A stretch of 64,000 nt of DNA from 13-2-20CM-66-19 sp963760225 (GTDB taxonomy: Bacteria > Pseudomonadota > Gammaproteobacteria > Steroidobacterales > Steroidobacteraceae): positions 434,001 through 498,000 of the forward strand of contig CAVXCD010000001.1 in NCBI GenBank assembly GCA_963760225.1. The letters run 5' to 3'. Below, one piece after another: positions 34,429 through 42,634 of the stretch (positions are counted from its first letter, which is position 1; every line of letters starts with the position of its first letter). The position numbers and the translations under genes are program-made. Below the pieces are notes generated by a model, which saw nothing but the letters and a program-made list of their open reading frames with translations, ran no database searches and was not told the origin of the DNA.

Positions 34429-35340
34429 TTGTCGATCATCAGACTCATCGCCCTGGGGGCGCTCGCGGCGCTCGCGGCCGGCACGGCCGCGGCGGCGCCG
34501 GCCGCGGCCCGCGCCGTCACGGACGACCTCGGCCGAACGGTGCAGGTGCGTGCCCCACCGCTGCGGATCGTGAGCCTTGCTCCGGGCGCGACGGAGATGC
34601 TGTTCGCCGCCGGTGCGGGCGACCAGGTGATCGCCACCGTCGAGTATTCCGACGAGCCCGCGGCGGCGCGCGCGGTGCCCCGCATCGGCGACGCGGCGAC
34701 GATCGACATGGAGCGCGTGGTCGCCCTCGAGCCCGACGTGGTGATCGCCTGGCCCGCCGGTGGTAATCCCGCGCAGCGCGCCAAGATCGCCTCCCTCGGC
34801 ATACCTCTCTATCAGCAGCAGGTCGTGCGCCTCGCCGGGCTGCCGGACGCGCTGCGGCGGCTCGGCGTGCTGGCCGGCACGCAGGCGGTGGCCGAGGGTG
34901 CCGCGCAGGGCCTCGAGCGGCGCCTCGCCGCCCTCGGGCGCACTTACGGCGGCGGCGCGGGCGGCGCGGGCCGGCGTCCCACGGTGCTGTTGCAGGTCTG
35001 GAACCGCCCGGTCTATACGATCGGCGGCAGACATCTCATGAGCGATGCGCTGGCGCTGTGCGGCGCGCGCAACGTGTTCGCGGATCTGCCCGAGCCCGCG
35101 CCGCTGGTCGACACCGAAGCGATCATCGCGCGCAATCCCGACATCATCCTCGCCGTCGCGCCGCCGGGGGAAAGTGCCGCCTGGGTGGCCGACTGGCAGC
35201 GCTTCGGCAGCCTCGCCGCGGTGCGCGGCGGCCGCGTCGTGGGTTTCGAGGATGAGGGACTCAGCCGCCTGGGTCCGAGCGTCATCGACGCCACCGAGCA
35301 GCTGTGCCGCACGATCGCGCGCCTCAGTCGCGGAAGTTAG
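34429..35340 (+). CDS. BtuF-like cobalamin/metal-chelate ABC transporter substrate-binding protein
   Basis: 303 residues from a TTG start. A signal peptide (LIALGALAALAAGTAAAAPA) leads to the cluster A-2 binding-protein fold: VTDDLGRTVQVRAPPLRIVSLAPGATEML, GDQVIATVEYSDEPAAA, VVALEPDVVIAWPAGG, then LAGTQAVAEGAAQ and the second lobe (NPDIILAVAPPGESAAWVAD). It resembles BtuF and related vitamin B12/heme/siderophore-binding proteins; the exact ligand cannot be read. No permease or ATPase gene lies next to it, which is unusual. Its 3' end overlaps the convergent yajQ gene by 17 nt. I see no cobalamin riboswitch in the 101 nt upstream. Confidence 0.87.
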   Translation: MSIIRLIALGALAALAAGTAAAAPAAARAVTDDLGRTVQVRAPPLRIVSLAPGATEMLFAAGAGDQVIATVEYSDEPAAARAVPRIGDAATIDMERVVALEPDVVIAWPAGGNPAQRAKIASLGIPLYQQQVVRLAGLPDALRRLGVLAGTQAVAEGAAQGLERRLAALGRTYGGGAGGAGRRPTVLLQVWNRPVYTIGGRHLMSDALALCGARNVFADLPEPAPLVDTEAIIARNPDIILAVAPPGESAAWVADWQRFGSLAAVRGGRVVGFEDEGLSRLGPSVIDATEQLCRTIARLSRGS

Positions 35341-35806
35341 TGAACTGCAGCGCCACTTCGAGCTTCGCGCCCTTGAGCAGCGCGATGGCCGCCTGCAGCT
35401 CGTCGCGCTGCTTGCCGCTGATGCGCACCTTGTCGCCCATGAGGCCCGCCTGCACCTTGAGCTTGGAGTCCTTGACCAGGCGCGCGATCTTCTTGCCGGT
35501 GTCCGCGTCGATGCCGTGCCGCAGCACCACCTCCTGGTGCGCGGCCGAGAGCGTCGTCTGCGGCTCCTTCACCTCGAGGCATACCAGGTCGACGCCGCGC
35601 TTGGCGAGCCGCAGCTTGAGTATCTCCAGCATCTGCTTGAGCTGAAAGTCCACCTGCGCGCGCAGCGTGACGGTGAACTCGTTGAGCTCGAAGCTCGCGC
35701 CGGTGTCCTTGAAATCGAAGCGCTGCGACAGCTCGCGGCCCGCCTGGTCGACGGCGTTGGCCACCTCGTGGGCGTTGAGTTCCGAAACGGCATCGAACGA
35801 AGGCAT
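35324..35806 (-). CDS. yajQ: YajQ-family nucleotide-binding protein
   Basis: 160-residue conserved protein (UPF0234). Typical blocks: MPSFDAVSELNAHEVANAVDQAGREL at the N-terminus, QRFDFKDTGASFELNEFTV, and VRISGKQRDELQAAIALLKG at the end. Some homologues (Xanthomonas, Stenotrophomonas) bind cyclic di-GMP and work with a LysR regulator; others are linked to tRNA, so function here is inferred only. Its 3' end overlaps the BtuF-like gene, and its ATG is 3 nt from the stop of the upstream small gene, so the two minus-strand genes are probably co-transcribed. Confidence 0.95.
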   Translation of the reverse strand: MPSFDAVSELNAHEVANAVDQAGRELSQRFDFKDTGASFELNEFTVTLRAQVDFQLKQMLEILKLRLAKRGVDLVCLEVKEPQTTLSAAHQEVVLRHGIDADTGKKIARLVKDSKLKVQAGLMGDKVRISGKQRDELQAAIALLKGAKLEVALQFTNFRD

Positions 35807-35809
35807 AGG

Positions 35810-36202
35810 TCACTTCCGGCCGCGCACGCGCGGCGATTTGCTGCGCGGCGCGCTGCGCCGCTGCGGGGCGGCGCGCGTGGCCGCCTCGAGCGCGCGGCGA
35901 TGGCCGCGGGCCAGCTCCATGAAGCGCGGCGTCAGCCCGACGTCCTCGTACAGCGGGTCGCCCTGCTCGTCGGTGGAGATGACGCGCTTGCCCGCCACGT
36001 ACGGCATCACCGCCGCCACCTCGTTGAGCGCCACGGCGAGCAGCTCGCTGATCAGCTGCTCGGTGCTGCGCCCGGGAAACAGGTCGGCGAGCGCCGCCAG
36101 GCGGGCGGCGGCATCCACCGGCAGGCGCACCGCGTAGCTCTGGGCCGCGCGCGGCACGGCCGCGCCTTCGCGCCAGCTCTCCAGCAGTTCTTTGAAGCTC
36201 AC
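35810..36202 (-). CDS. Conserved gammaproteobacterial protein (sometimes annotated pilin-assembly/pili tip component)
   Basis: 130 residues. The start taken is GTG 36202 (reading MSFKELLESWREGAA), because AGGAG lies 8 nt upstream and the family is known to begin SFKELL; a longer frame from 36235 is open. A conserved core VRLPVDAAARLAALADLFPGRSTEQLISELLAVAL resembles ribbon-helix-helix-like helices. A basic tail (RSAPRSKSPRVRGRK) ends the protein. I recall homologues in Pseudomonas annotated as a type 1 pili tip component without proof. It precedes yajQ by 3 nt. A role in pili is not supported by the sequence. Confidence 0.72.
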   Translation of the reverse strand: MSFKELLESWREGAAVPRAAQSYAVRLPVDAAARLAALADLFPGRSTEQLISELLAVALNEVAAVMPYVAGKRVISTDEQGDPLYEDVGLTPRFMELARGHRRALEAATRAAPQRRSAPRSKSPRVRGRK

Positions 36203-36282
36203 CAGCCACTCCTGCAGCGCGCCGCGGGGGCGCATTCTAGCGGAAAGCGCGTAGCATCGACGGTAAGGCCAAGGAGGATGTC

Positions 36283-36645
36283 ATGTTCGATCACGTCGGC
36301 TTGAAGGTTAAGGATCTGGACGCGAGCGTGCGCTTCTACGGCAGCGCGCTCAGCCCGCTCGGCTACGAGGTCATCTCGCAGGATGAGTCGACCGCCGCCT
36401 TTGGTGCCGGCGGCAGTTACTCGCTGTGGCTCTACGCCGATGCGAAGCTGGCGCATTCCCTGGTGCACCTGGCGTTCATCGCGCCCAGCCGTGCCGCCGT
36501 CGACGGGTTCTACCGCGACGGACTCAAGGCGCGCGGCCGCGACAACGGCGCGCCGGGCGTGCGTCAGGACTATAGCCCGAGTTATTACGCGGCGTTCCTG
36601 TTCGATCCGGACGGCAACAACGTCGAGGCGGTGTGCCTGAAATGA
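36283..36645 (+). CDS. VOC-family protein (glyoxalase/dioxygenase superfamily)
   Basis: 120 residues with one vicinal-oxygen-chelate domain: two beta-alpha-beta-beta-beta units, MFDHVGLKVKDLDASVRFYG and LAHSLVHLAFIAPSRAAVDG. The candidate metal ligands are H4, the His of VHLAF and the Glu of GNNVEAVCLK. Short single-domain VOC proteins dimerise. The substrate is unknown; sequences of this kind are often called glyoxalase-like or bleomycin-resistance-like. AAGGAGG lies just upstream of the ATG, a strong site. It is divergent from the small conserved gene and is followed by the trp leader region. Confidence 0.85.
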   Translation: MFDHVGLKVKDLDASVRFYGSALSPLGYEVISQDESTAAFGAGGSYSLWLYADAKLAHSLVHLAFIAPSRAAVDGFYRDGLKARGRDNGAPGVRQDYSPSYYAAFLFDPDGNNVEAVCLK

Positions 36646-36736
36646 GCCGCCGGCGGCCTGGGCGCTGAGCGGCCAGGCGGTCGCGCCGGCGCACGGCTTG
36701 ACCTCGTGAACGCGCCCCGGCGATACTCGCTGCAGC

Positions 36737-36790
36737 ATGTCCGGGCATACTGTCAGCGCATCGCGTTCGTGGTGGTGGCGCACTTCATAA
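36737..36790 (+). CDS. trpL: trp operon leader peptide (17 aa, three Trp codons in a row)
   Basis: ATG at 36737 to TAA at 36788-36790 encodes MSGHTVSASRSWWWRTS. Three tandem TGG codons (36770-36778) are the hallmark of a trp attenuation leader: when charged tRNA-Trp is scarce the ribosome stalls there. The ribosome-binding site is weak (CTGCAGC before ATG). The peptide lies 119 nt upstream of the trpE start and overlaps the 5' arm of the pause hairpin, as in enteric trpL. Confidence 0.92.
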   Translation: MSGHTVSASRSWWWRTS

Positions 36791-36879
36791 CGGAGTGGGC
36801 TGACGGTCGGCTGTTGATTTAAAGATTCCTGTTACTCAACCGCAAACCCATCTCCGGATGACCCCGGGATGGGTTTTTT
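36752..36879 (+). promoter_or_regulatory. trp transcription attenuator (pause, antiterminator and terminator structures)
   Basis: Three competing structures can be drawn. Pause hairpin 1:2 pairs CTGTCAGC (36750-36757) with GCTGACGG (36799-36806). Antiterminator 2:3 pairs CGGAGTGGG (36791-36799) with CCCATCTCCG (36847-36856) with one bulged T. Terminator 3:4 pairs AAACCCATC (36844-36852) with GATGGGTTT (36868-36876), plus two further inner pairs, followed by TTTTTT to 36879. Stalling at the three Trp codons would mask segment 1, free segment 2 to pair with 3, and allow read-through into trpE. Confidence 0.88.
36844..36879 (+). terminator. Attenuator terminator upstream of trpE
   Basis: The 11-bp stem (AAACCCATC/GATGGGTTT, then T-G and C-G) closes on the loop around 36855-36865 and runs into six T residues (36874-36879). 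It is the intrinsic terminator of the trp leader. An ATG at 36858 in the trpE frame lies inside this loop, so it is not the real trpE start. Confidence 0.93.
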
Positions 36880-36908
36880 GTTGCCTTGAAGTTTCGGAGC
36901 GTAGCCAG

Positions 36909-38294
36909 TTGCAGTCCGCTTTCGACATTACCGGCGATCTCGACACCCCGGTGTCGGCGTTCATGAAGCTCGCTGCCTTCGGGCCGCGCTTCCTGCTGGA
37001 GAGCGTCGAGGGCGGCGAGCGCCTGGCACGCTACTCGTTCATCGGCTTCGGCGAGGGACTGGAAGTGCGTCTCGATGCCGCCGGGTTCCTGATCGACGGG
37101 CAGCGGCACGCGCCGCCGGCGAACGCCGCCGAGCTGCTCGCGCAGCTGCGCGCCGCGCTCGCCGCCGCGCCGCGGCCGCAGCCGGACATTCCCGGCGTGC
37201 CGCTCGCCGGCGGCCTGGTCGGCTTTGCCGCCTACGATGTGGTGCGCCACTTCGAGCGCCTCACGGCGCGCAGCGCCGGCGACGCGGGCGTGCCGGCGCT
37301 GCACTACGTCGCGCCGCGCTCCATGCTGGTGTTCGATCACCTGACACGCGGCATCGCGCTGCTGCATGCCGGCTCGGAAAGTGAGCGGCGCGCGCTGCGC
37401 GCCGAAGTAGTGCGGGCCTTGCGCGGCGCGCTGCCGGAAGTGCGCCGCGCCGGCAGCTACGCGCCGCCGCGCGCCGCCTTCGCGCGCGCCGACTACCTCG
37501 CAGGCGTACGGCGTGTGCAGGAGTACATCGCCGCGGGCGACGTCTACCAGCTGGTGCTCGCCAGCCGCTTCGCCGGCCGCCACCAGCTCGACCCCTTCCA
37601 GGCGTACCGCGCGCTGCGGCTCATCAACCCCTCGCCTTACATGTATTACTGCGCGCTCGGCGACGTGACGGTCGTCGGCTCCTCGCCCGAGGCGCTGGTG
37701 AAGCTGAGCGCCGGCCACGCGCAGCTGCGTCCCATCGCCGGCACCCGGCCGCGCGGCGCGGATGCCGCCGCCGACGGCGCGCGCGCGGTGGAGCTGCTCG
37801 CCGATCCCAAGGAGAACGCCGAGCACGTGATGCTGGTGGACCTGGCACGCAACGACCTCGGGCGCGTGGCGCGCGCCGGCAGCGTGCGCGTCGACCCGTA
37901 CCGCTGCATCGAGCGCTACAGCCACGTCATGCACATCGTGAGCGGCGTGCACGGCGAGCTCGCCGACGGACGCGACGCCTTCGACCTGTTCGCCGCGGCG
38001 TTCCCCGCCGGCACCCTGGTCGGCGCGCCCAAGGTGCGCGCCATGCAGATCATCGACGAGCTCGAGCCGGTGAGCCGTGGCTTGTACGGCGGCACCGTCG
38101 GCTACTTCGGTGCGCGCGGCGACATGGATCACGCCATCACCATCCGCACGCTGGTGTTCAGCGGCGATGAGTACAGCTACCAGGCCGGCGCCGGCATCGT
38201 CGCCGACAGCGTGCCGCAAACCGAGCACGAGGAAGTGCTGGCCAAGAGCGCGGCGATGGCGCGCGCGCTGGAGCTCGCCGGGGAGGGCCTGTGA
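36909..38294 (+). CDS. trpE: Anthranilate synthase component I
   Basis: Converts chorismate to anthranilate with ammonia provided by TrpG. The start taken is TTG 36909 (reading MQSAFDITGDLDTPVSAFMK), with GGAG nine bases upstream; this gives 461 residues. The tryptophan-binding LLESVEGGERLARYS region near residue 30 is intact, so feedback inhibition is likely. Catalytic blocks: IAGTRPRG, LADPKENAEHVMLVDLARNDLG, YSHVMHIVSGV, AAFPAGTLVGAPKVRAM and GGTVGYFG. It is the first structural gene after the attenuator and overlaps trpG by 4 nt (GTGA). Confidence 0.97.
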   Translation: MQSAFDITGDLDTPVSAFMKLAAFGPRFLLESVEGGERLARYSFIGFGEGLEVRLDAAGFLIDGQRHAPPANAAELLAQLRAALAAAPRPQPDIPGVPLAGGLVGFAAYDVVRHFERLTARSAGDAGVPALHYVAPRSMLVFDHLTRGIALLHAGSESERRALRAEVVRALRGALPEVRRAGSYAPPRAAFARADYLAGVRRVQEYIAAGDVYQLVLASRFAGRHQLDPFQAYRALRLINPSPYMYYCALGDVTVVGSSPEALVKLSAGHAQLRPIAGTRPRGADAAADGARAVELLADPKENAEHVMLVDLARNDLGRVARAGSVRVDPYRCIERYSHVMHIVSGVHGELADGRDAFDLFAAAFPAGTLVGAPKVRAMQIIDELEPVSRGLYGGTVGYFGARGDMDHAITIRTLVFSGDEYSYQAGAGIVADSVPQTEHEEVLAKSAAMARALELAGEGL

Positions 38295-38911
38295 AGCCGC
38301 AGTTGCTGCTCATCGACAACTACGACTCCTTCACCTACAACCTGGTGCAGGCCTTCCTGGTGCTGGGCGCGGAAGTCCAGGTCTACCGCAACGACGCGCT
38401 CACCCCGCAGCAGGCGCGCCAGCTGGCGCCCTCGCACCTGTGCATCTCGCCGGGGCCGGGTACGCCGTACGATGCCGGCGTGTCCATGGACATGATCCGC
38501 GCATTCGCCGGCCACATCCCGGTGCTCGGCGTGTGCCTCGGCCACCAGTCGATCGTCGAGGTGTTCGGCGGCCGCGTGGTGCGCGCCGCGCGCCTGATGC
38601 ACGGCAAGACCTCGCAGCTGCACCATGACGGCGGCACGCTGTTCGCAGGCCTGCCGCAGCCGTGTGAAGTGGGCCGCTATCACTCGCTGATCGCCGCCCC
38701 GGAGAGCCTGCCGCCGCAGCTGCAGGTGAGCGCGCAAACCGCGGAAGGGGAGATCATGGCGGTGCGCCACCGCGCCTTCACCGTCGAGGGCGTGCAGTTC
38801 CACCCGGAGAGCATCCTGACCCCGCAGGGGCCGCAGCTGCTCGGCAACTTCCTGCAATACACCGGTGGCGAGCGGGCCGCTGCGGGAGCGCGCGATGTCA
38901 GCGCCGCGTGA
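38291..38911 (+). CDS. trpG: Anthranilate synthase component II (glutamine amidotransferase)
   Basis: 206 residues, class I glutamine amidotransferase that supplies ammonia to TrpE. It starts LLLIDNYDSFTYNLVQ. The oxyanion loop is ISPGPGTP, the nucleophile Cys is in LGVCLGHQSI and the His/Glu of the triad in VQFHPESIL. The GTG start overlaps the trpE stop by 4 nt and the gene overlaps trpD by 17 nt. Some TrpG homologues also serve folate synthesis (PabA), but the operon position argues for Trp here; both uses remain possible. Confidence 0.96.
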   Translation: MKPQLLLIDNYDSFTYNLVQAFLVLGAEVQVYRNDALTPQQARQLAPSHLCISPGPGTPYDAGVSMDMIRAFAGHIPVLGVCLGHQSIVEVFGGRVVRAARLMHGKTSQLHHDGGTLFAGLPQPCEVGRYHSLIAAPESLPPQLQVSAQTAEGEIMAVRHRAFTVEGVQFHPESILTPQGPQLLGNFLQYTGGERAAAGARDVSAA

Positions 38912-39935
38912 GCTGCTCGCGCAGCTGCTCGAGCGGCGCGACCTGTCGCAGGCACAGGCCGAATCGCTGCTGGCAACACTCACCGACGCGGCGACCCCGC
39001 CGGCACTGGCCGGGGCACTGCTCGCCGCGCTCGCCGCCAAGGGCGTGGTGGCCGATGAGCTGCGGGGTCTGGCGCAGGCGATGCGCCGCGTGGCGCTGCC
39101 CAGCGGACTGCCGTCGCTGCGCGCGATCGACATCGTCGGCACCGGCGGCGATCTTTCCGGCAGCTACAACATCTCCACCGGCACGGCGCTGCTCACCGCC
39201 GCCTGCGGCGTGCCGGTGGTGAAGCACGGCAACCGCTCGGTCTCCAGCCGCTGCGGCAGCGCCGACGTGCTGCAGGCGCTCGGGCTCGACGTGCCGCTCG
39301 ATCCGCCGGCGGCCGCCGCCTGCCTCGCCGCCACCGGGTTCACCTACCTGTTCGCGCCGCACTATCACCCGGCCACCGCGCGCGTCGCGCCGATCCGCGC
39401 GGCGCTCGGCGTACGCACGGTGTTCAATATCCTGGGTCCGCTGGTGAACCCGGCGCAGCCGCCCCTGCACCTGGTCGGCGCCTTCAGCCTCGAGGTCGCG
39501 CGCCTCATGGCCGACACCTTCAGCGGACTGCCGATCGAGCGCACCTTCGTGATTCACGGCGCACACGGCTGGGACGAGCCGACGCCGCTTGGTCCCTTCA
39601 CGGTGTTCGACGTGCGCCCGGGGCGCGTGGACGTGGCGGTGCGCACGCCGGCCGATTACGGGCTGCGCCTGTGCACCGCCGGCGAGCTGGCCGGTGCGGA
39701 CGCGGCGCACAACGCGCGCGCGCTGCGCGCGGTGCTCGCAGGCGAGGATCGCGGCGCGCACCGCGACTGCCTGCTGCTCGGCACCGCGCTCGCTCTCGAG
39801 GTCGCAGGCGTGGTGCACGAGCCGCTCGAGGGGATGGCGCGCGCCGCCGCGGCCATCGACGACGGAGCCGCGCGCCGCGTGCTCGCGGGGCTCGCAGCCG
39901 TGCGCCCGCGCGCGGCGCAGGCAGGTGACGCTTGA
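38895..39935 (+). CDS. trpD: Anthranilate phosphoribosyltransferase
   Basis: 346 residues; transfers phosphoribose from PRPP to anthranilate. ATG 38895 (MSAPRELLAQLLERRDLS) lies inside the end of trpG; a longer frame from 38865 is open but not needed. Diagnostic motifs: GTGGDLSGSYNISTGTA (PRPP loop), VVKHGNRSVSSRCGSADVLQALG, FLFAPHYHPA-type segment (here YLFAPHYHPATARVAPIRA) and FNILGPLVNP. Normal length. It overlaps trpC by 4 nt (TTGA). A 38-bp stretch of its 3' end recurs downstream of the TIR gene (see the repeat at 46168). Confidence 0.97.
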   Translation: MSAPRELLAQLLERRDLSQAQAESLLATLTDAATPPALAGALLAALAAKGVVADELRGLAQAMRRVALPSGLPSLRAIDIVGTGGDLSGSYNISTGTALLTAACGVPVVKHGNRSVSSRCGSADVLQALGLDVPLDPPAAAACLAATGFTYLFAPHYHPATARVAPIRAALGVRTVFNILGPLVNPAQPPLHLVGAFSLEVARLMADTFSGLPIERTFVIHGAHGWDEPTPLGPFTVFDVRPGRVDVAVRTPADYGLRLCTAGELAGADAAHNARALRAVLAGEDRGAHRDCLLLGTALALEVAGVVHEPLEGMARAAAAIDDGAARRVLAGLAAVRPRAAQAGDA

Positions 39936-40765
39936 GCGGTGAGTTTCTCGCGGAAATGGCCGCGGCCAGCCGCGCACGCGTGCGCGCTGCGCGCGCCCAG
40001 CTCGACGACAGCGCGCTCGCGCAGATCTGCCGGCAGCTGCCCGCGCCGCCGGCGTTGCGCCGCGACCCGCGCGGCTTCGATCTCATCGCAGAGCTGAAAC
40101 TGCGCTCGCCGGCCGCCGGGCGCCTCGCCACCGCCGATGTGGACGTGCCGCGGCAGGTGACGGCCTATGCGCGCGCCGGAGCGGCCGCCGTCTCGGTGCT
40201 CACCGAGCCCGAGCGTTTCGACGGCTCGCTCGCGCACCTGGCGGCCGCGGCGCGCGCGCTCGCGCCGCTCGCGGTGCCCGCGCTGCGCAAGGACTTCCTG
40301 GTCGACCCTTACCAGGTGCTCGAGGCGCGTGCCGCCGGCGCCGGCGGCGTGCTGGTGATCCTGCGCATGCTGACGCGCGAGGAGCTCGCCTCCCTGCTGG
40401 CGTGCGCGCAGGCCCACGGCCTGTTCGTGCTGCTCGAGGCGTTCGATGCGCCCGACATCGCGCTCATGCACGAGGTGGTCGCGAGCCACGCGGCACCCGC
40501 GAGCCTGCTGGCGGGGGTCAACTGCCGTGATCTCGCGACCCTCGAGGTGCGCCCGCAGCGCCTCCTCGAGCTCGCGCCGCTGCTGCCGGCGCAGCTGGCG
40601 CACGTCGCCGAAAGCGGCGTGGCCACCGCGGCGGACGCGCACGCGGTGGCCGCGGCCGGTTACCAGCTCATCCTCGTGGGCGGCGCGCTGATGCGCGCGG
40701 CGGATCCGCTCACCCTCGCCGGCTCGCTGCTGGCGGCGGGACGCGCCGTGCTTGGGAAGGCTTGA
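39932..40765 (+). CDS. trpC: Indole-3-glycerol phosphate synthase
   Basis: 277 residues from a TTG start that overlaps the trpD stop. Barrel signatures: LIAELKLRSPAAG (conserved Lys; the family usually reads EIKKASPS), VSVLTEPERFDGSLAHL, VPALRKDFLVDPYQVLEARAAGA, VNCRDLATLEV (family usually NNRDL) and VAESGV. It catalyses ring closure of CdRP to indole-glycerol phosphate. Not fused to trpF, which follows after 1 nt. The variant LKLRSP in place of KKASPS and NCRD in place of NNRD are odd but still allow the catalytic Lys and Asn. Confidence 0.95.
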   Translation: MSGEFLAEMAAASRARVRAARAQLDDSALAQICRQLPAPPALRRDPRGFDLIAELKLRSPAAGRLATADVDVPRQVTAYARAGAAAVSVLTEPERFDGSLAHLAAAARALAPLAVPALRKDFLVDPYQVLEARAAGAGGVLVILRMLTREELASLLACAQAHGLFVLLEAFDAPDIALMHEVVASHAAPASLLAGVNCRDLATLEVRPQRLLELAPLLPAQLAHVAESGVATAADAHAVAAAGYQLILVGGALMRAADPLTLAGSLLAAGRAVLGKA

Positions 40766-40766
40766 G

Positions 40767-41396
40767 ATGTGGATCAAGATCTGCGGCCTGACGACGGCGG
40801 CGGCGGTGGACGCGGCGCTCGCCGCAGGCGCCGATGCGCTCGGCTTCGTATTCGCCGCCTCGCCGCGGCAGCTGACGCCGCAGGCCGCGGTCGCGCTGGC
40901 GCGCGCGGCGCGCGGGCGCGCGCGCTGCGTGGCGGTGATGCGCCACCCGTCCCAGGGCGAGCTCGATGAGGTGCTGAGCGTATTTCGCCCCGACCTGCTG
41001 CAGAGCGATGCGGCGGATTTCACCGCGCTGCGCCTGCCGCCCTCACTCGGGCGGCTGCCGGTGCTGCGCCAGGCGCAAGCCGCCGCCGCGGCGCTGCCGC
41101 AGCGCGTGCTGTTCGAAGGTCCCGCGAGCGGCAGCGGCACGACGAGCGACTGGCAGGCGGCGCACGCGCTCGCGCGCCGCACCGAAGTGATCCTCGCCGG
41201 CGGCCTGCACGCGGGCAACGTCGCCGCCGCGATCGCCGCGGTCGCGCCGTTCGGCGTCGACGTATCGAGCGGCGTCGAGGAACGTCCCGGGATGAAGAGT
41301 ATCGAGCGCATCGCCGCCTTCGTCAGCGCGGTGCGTGCAGCGGCCGCTGCGGCGGCCGCTGCGAGCGCTGCATCTGCCACTGGAGGTTTGCCATGA
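40767..41396 (+). CDS. trpF: Phosphoribosylanthranilate isomerase
   Basis: 209 residues from ATG 40767 (MWIKICGLT). The catalytic Cys is C6 in IKICGLT. The other catalytic Asp lies in the central strand (here DLLQSDAADF), and the phosphate loops are VILAGGLHAGNV and FGVDVSSGVEERPGMKS. It converts phosphoribosylanthranilate to CdRP. The Ala-rich C-terminus (AAAAAAAASAASATGG) is extra. trpF lies between trpC and trpB, 1 nt after trpC, and overlaps trpB by 4 nt (ATGA). Confidence 0.95.
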   Translation: MWIKICGLTTAAAVDAALAAGADALGFVFAASPRQLTPQAAVALARAARGRARCVAVMRHPSQGELDEVLSVFRPDLLQSDAADFTALRLPPSLGRLPVLRQAQAAAAALPQRVLFEGPASGSGTTSDWQAAHALARRTEVILAGGLHAGNVAAAIAAVAPFGVDVSSGVEERPGMKSIERIAAFVSAVRAAAAAAAAASAASATGGLP

Positions 41397-42634
41397 GCGT
41401 CGAATCTTCCGCCGCCGCGGGCCTGCTCGCGGATCTCGTGGCGGGTCGCTTCCCCGATGCACGCGGGCGCTACGGCCCCTTCGGCGGGCGCTACGTGCCG
41501 GAGACGCTGATCCCGGCGCTCGAGCGGCTCGAGCGCGGCGTGCGCGAGCACCTGCACGCGCGCGACTTCCAGGCGGAGCTCACCGGGCAGCTGACCAGCT
41601 GGGTCGGCCGCCCCACGCCACTCACCTTCGCCGCGCGCCTGTCCGCGCGCTGGGGCGCGGACGTGTGGATCAAGCGCGAGGATCTGGCACACACCGGCGC
41701 GCACAAGATCAACAACGCCATTGGACAGGCGCTGCTCGCACGGCGCCTCGGCGCACGGCGCGTCGTCGCCGAGACCGGCGCCGGGCAGCACGGCGTCGCC
41801 AGCGCCGCGGCGTGTGCGCGGCTCGGACTCCCCTGCACCGTGTACATGGGGGAGATCGACATGCAGCGGCAGGCGCCCAACGTCGGGCGCATGCGGCTGC
41901 TCGGCGCCACGGTGGTGCCGGTGACGGGCGGCGACCGCACGCTGCGGGCCGCGATCGACGAGGCGCTGCGCGACTGGGTGTCGGACCCGGTCGACACTTA
42001 TTATCTCCTCGGCTCAGCGGTCGGCCCGCATCCGTATCCGTACCTGGTGCGCGAGCTGCAGGCGGTGATCGGCCGCGAGGCGCGCGCGCAGCTGCTCGCC
42101 GCCATCGGGCGGCTGCCGGATGCGCTCATTGCCTGCGTGGGCGGTGGCTCGAATTCCATCGGCGCGTTCCACGCCTTCATTGCCGACGCCGGTGTCGAGA
42201 TCATCGGGGTCGAGGCCGGCGGGCGCGGCGCCGGGCTCGGCGACAACGCCGCGACGCTGGCCTTCGGCCGTCCGGGCGTGCTGCACGGTACCTATTCCAT
42301 GCTGCTGCAGAACGAGGACGGACAGATACAGGAGACGCACTCGGTATCGGCCGGCCTCGACTATCCGGGAGTCGGACCCGAGCACGCGCTGCTCGCCGCC
42401 TGCGGTCGCGTGCACTACCAGACGGCGAGTGACGCGGAAGCGCTCGCCGGGGTCAGGCAGTTGAGCGAGTGCGAGGGCATCCTGCCGGCGCTCGAGAGCG
42501 CGCATGCCCTCGCCGGCGCCGAGCGCTGGGCGCGCGCGCATCCCAAGCGCACCATCCTCGTGTGTCTCTCGGGCCGCGGCGACAAGGACATGTCGACGCT
42601 GCAGCAGACGCTGCTCGCGGACGGACCGCCGTGA
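41393..42634 (+). CDS. trpB: Tryptophan synthase beta chain
   Basis: 413 residues, PLP enzyme that joins indole and serine. The PLP lysine is in HTGAHKINNAIGQALLA, the Glu base in VVAETGAGQHGVA, the phosphate loop in GGGSNSIGAFHAF, and the COMM-domain sequence GRPTPLTFAARLSARWG precedes the lysine. The N-terminal GRYGPFGGRYVPETLIPALERLE is classical. It forms the alpha2-beta2 complex with TrpA, whose gene overlaps by 4 nt (GTGA). Length is normal (about 400). Confidence 0.97.
   Translation: MSVESSAAAGLLADLVAGRFPDARGRYGPFGGRYVPETLIPALERLERGVREHLHARDFQAELTGQLTSWVGRPTPLTFAARLSARWGADVWIKREDLAHTGAHKINNAIGQALLARRLGARRVVAETGAGQHGVASAAACARLGLPCTVYMGEIDMQRQAPNVGRMRLLGATVVPVTGGDRTLRAAIDEALRDWVSDPVDTYYLLGSAVGPHPYPYLVRELQAVIGREARAQLLAAIGRLPDALIACVGGGSNSIGAFHAFIADAGVEIIGVEAGGRGAGLGDNAATLAFGRPGVLHGTYSMLLQNEDGQIQETHSVSAGLDYPGVGPEHALLAACGRVHYQTASDAEALAGVRQLSECEGILPALESAHALAGAERWARAHPKRTILVCLSGRGDKDMSTLQQTLLADGPP

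Noticed and set aside
36858..36908. trpE start at ATG 36858
   Set aside because: That ATG lies in the loop of the attenuator terminator; TTG 36909 has a GGAG site and gives a normal TrpE N-terminus.
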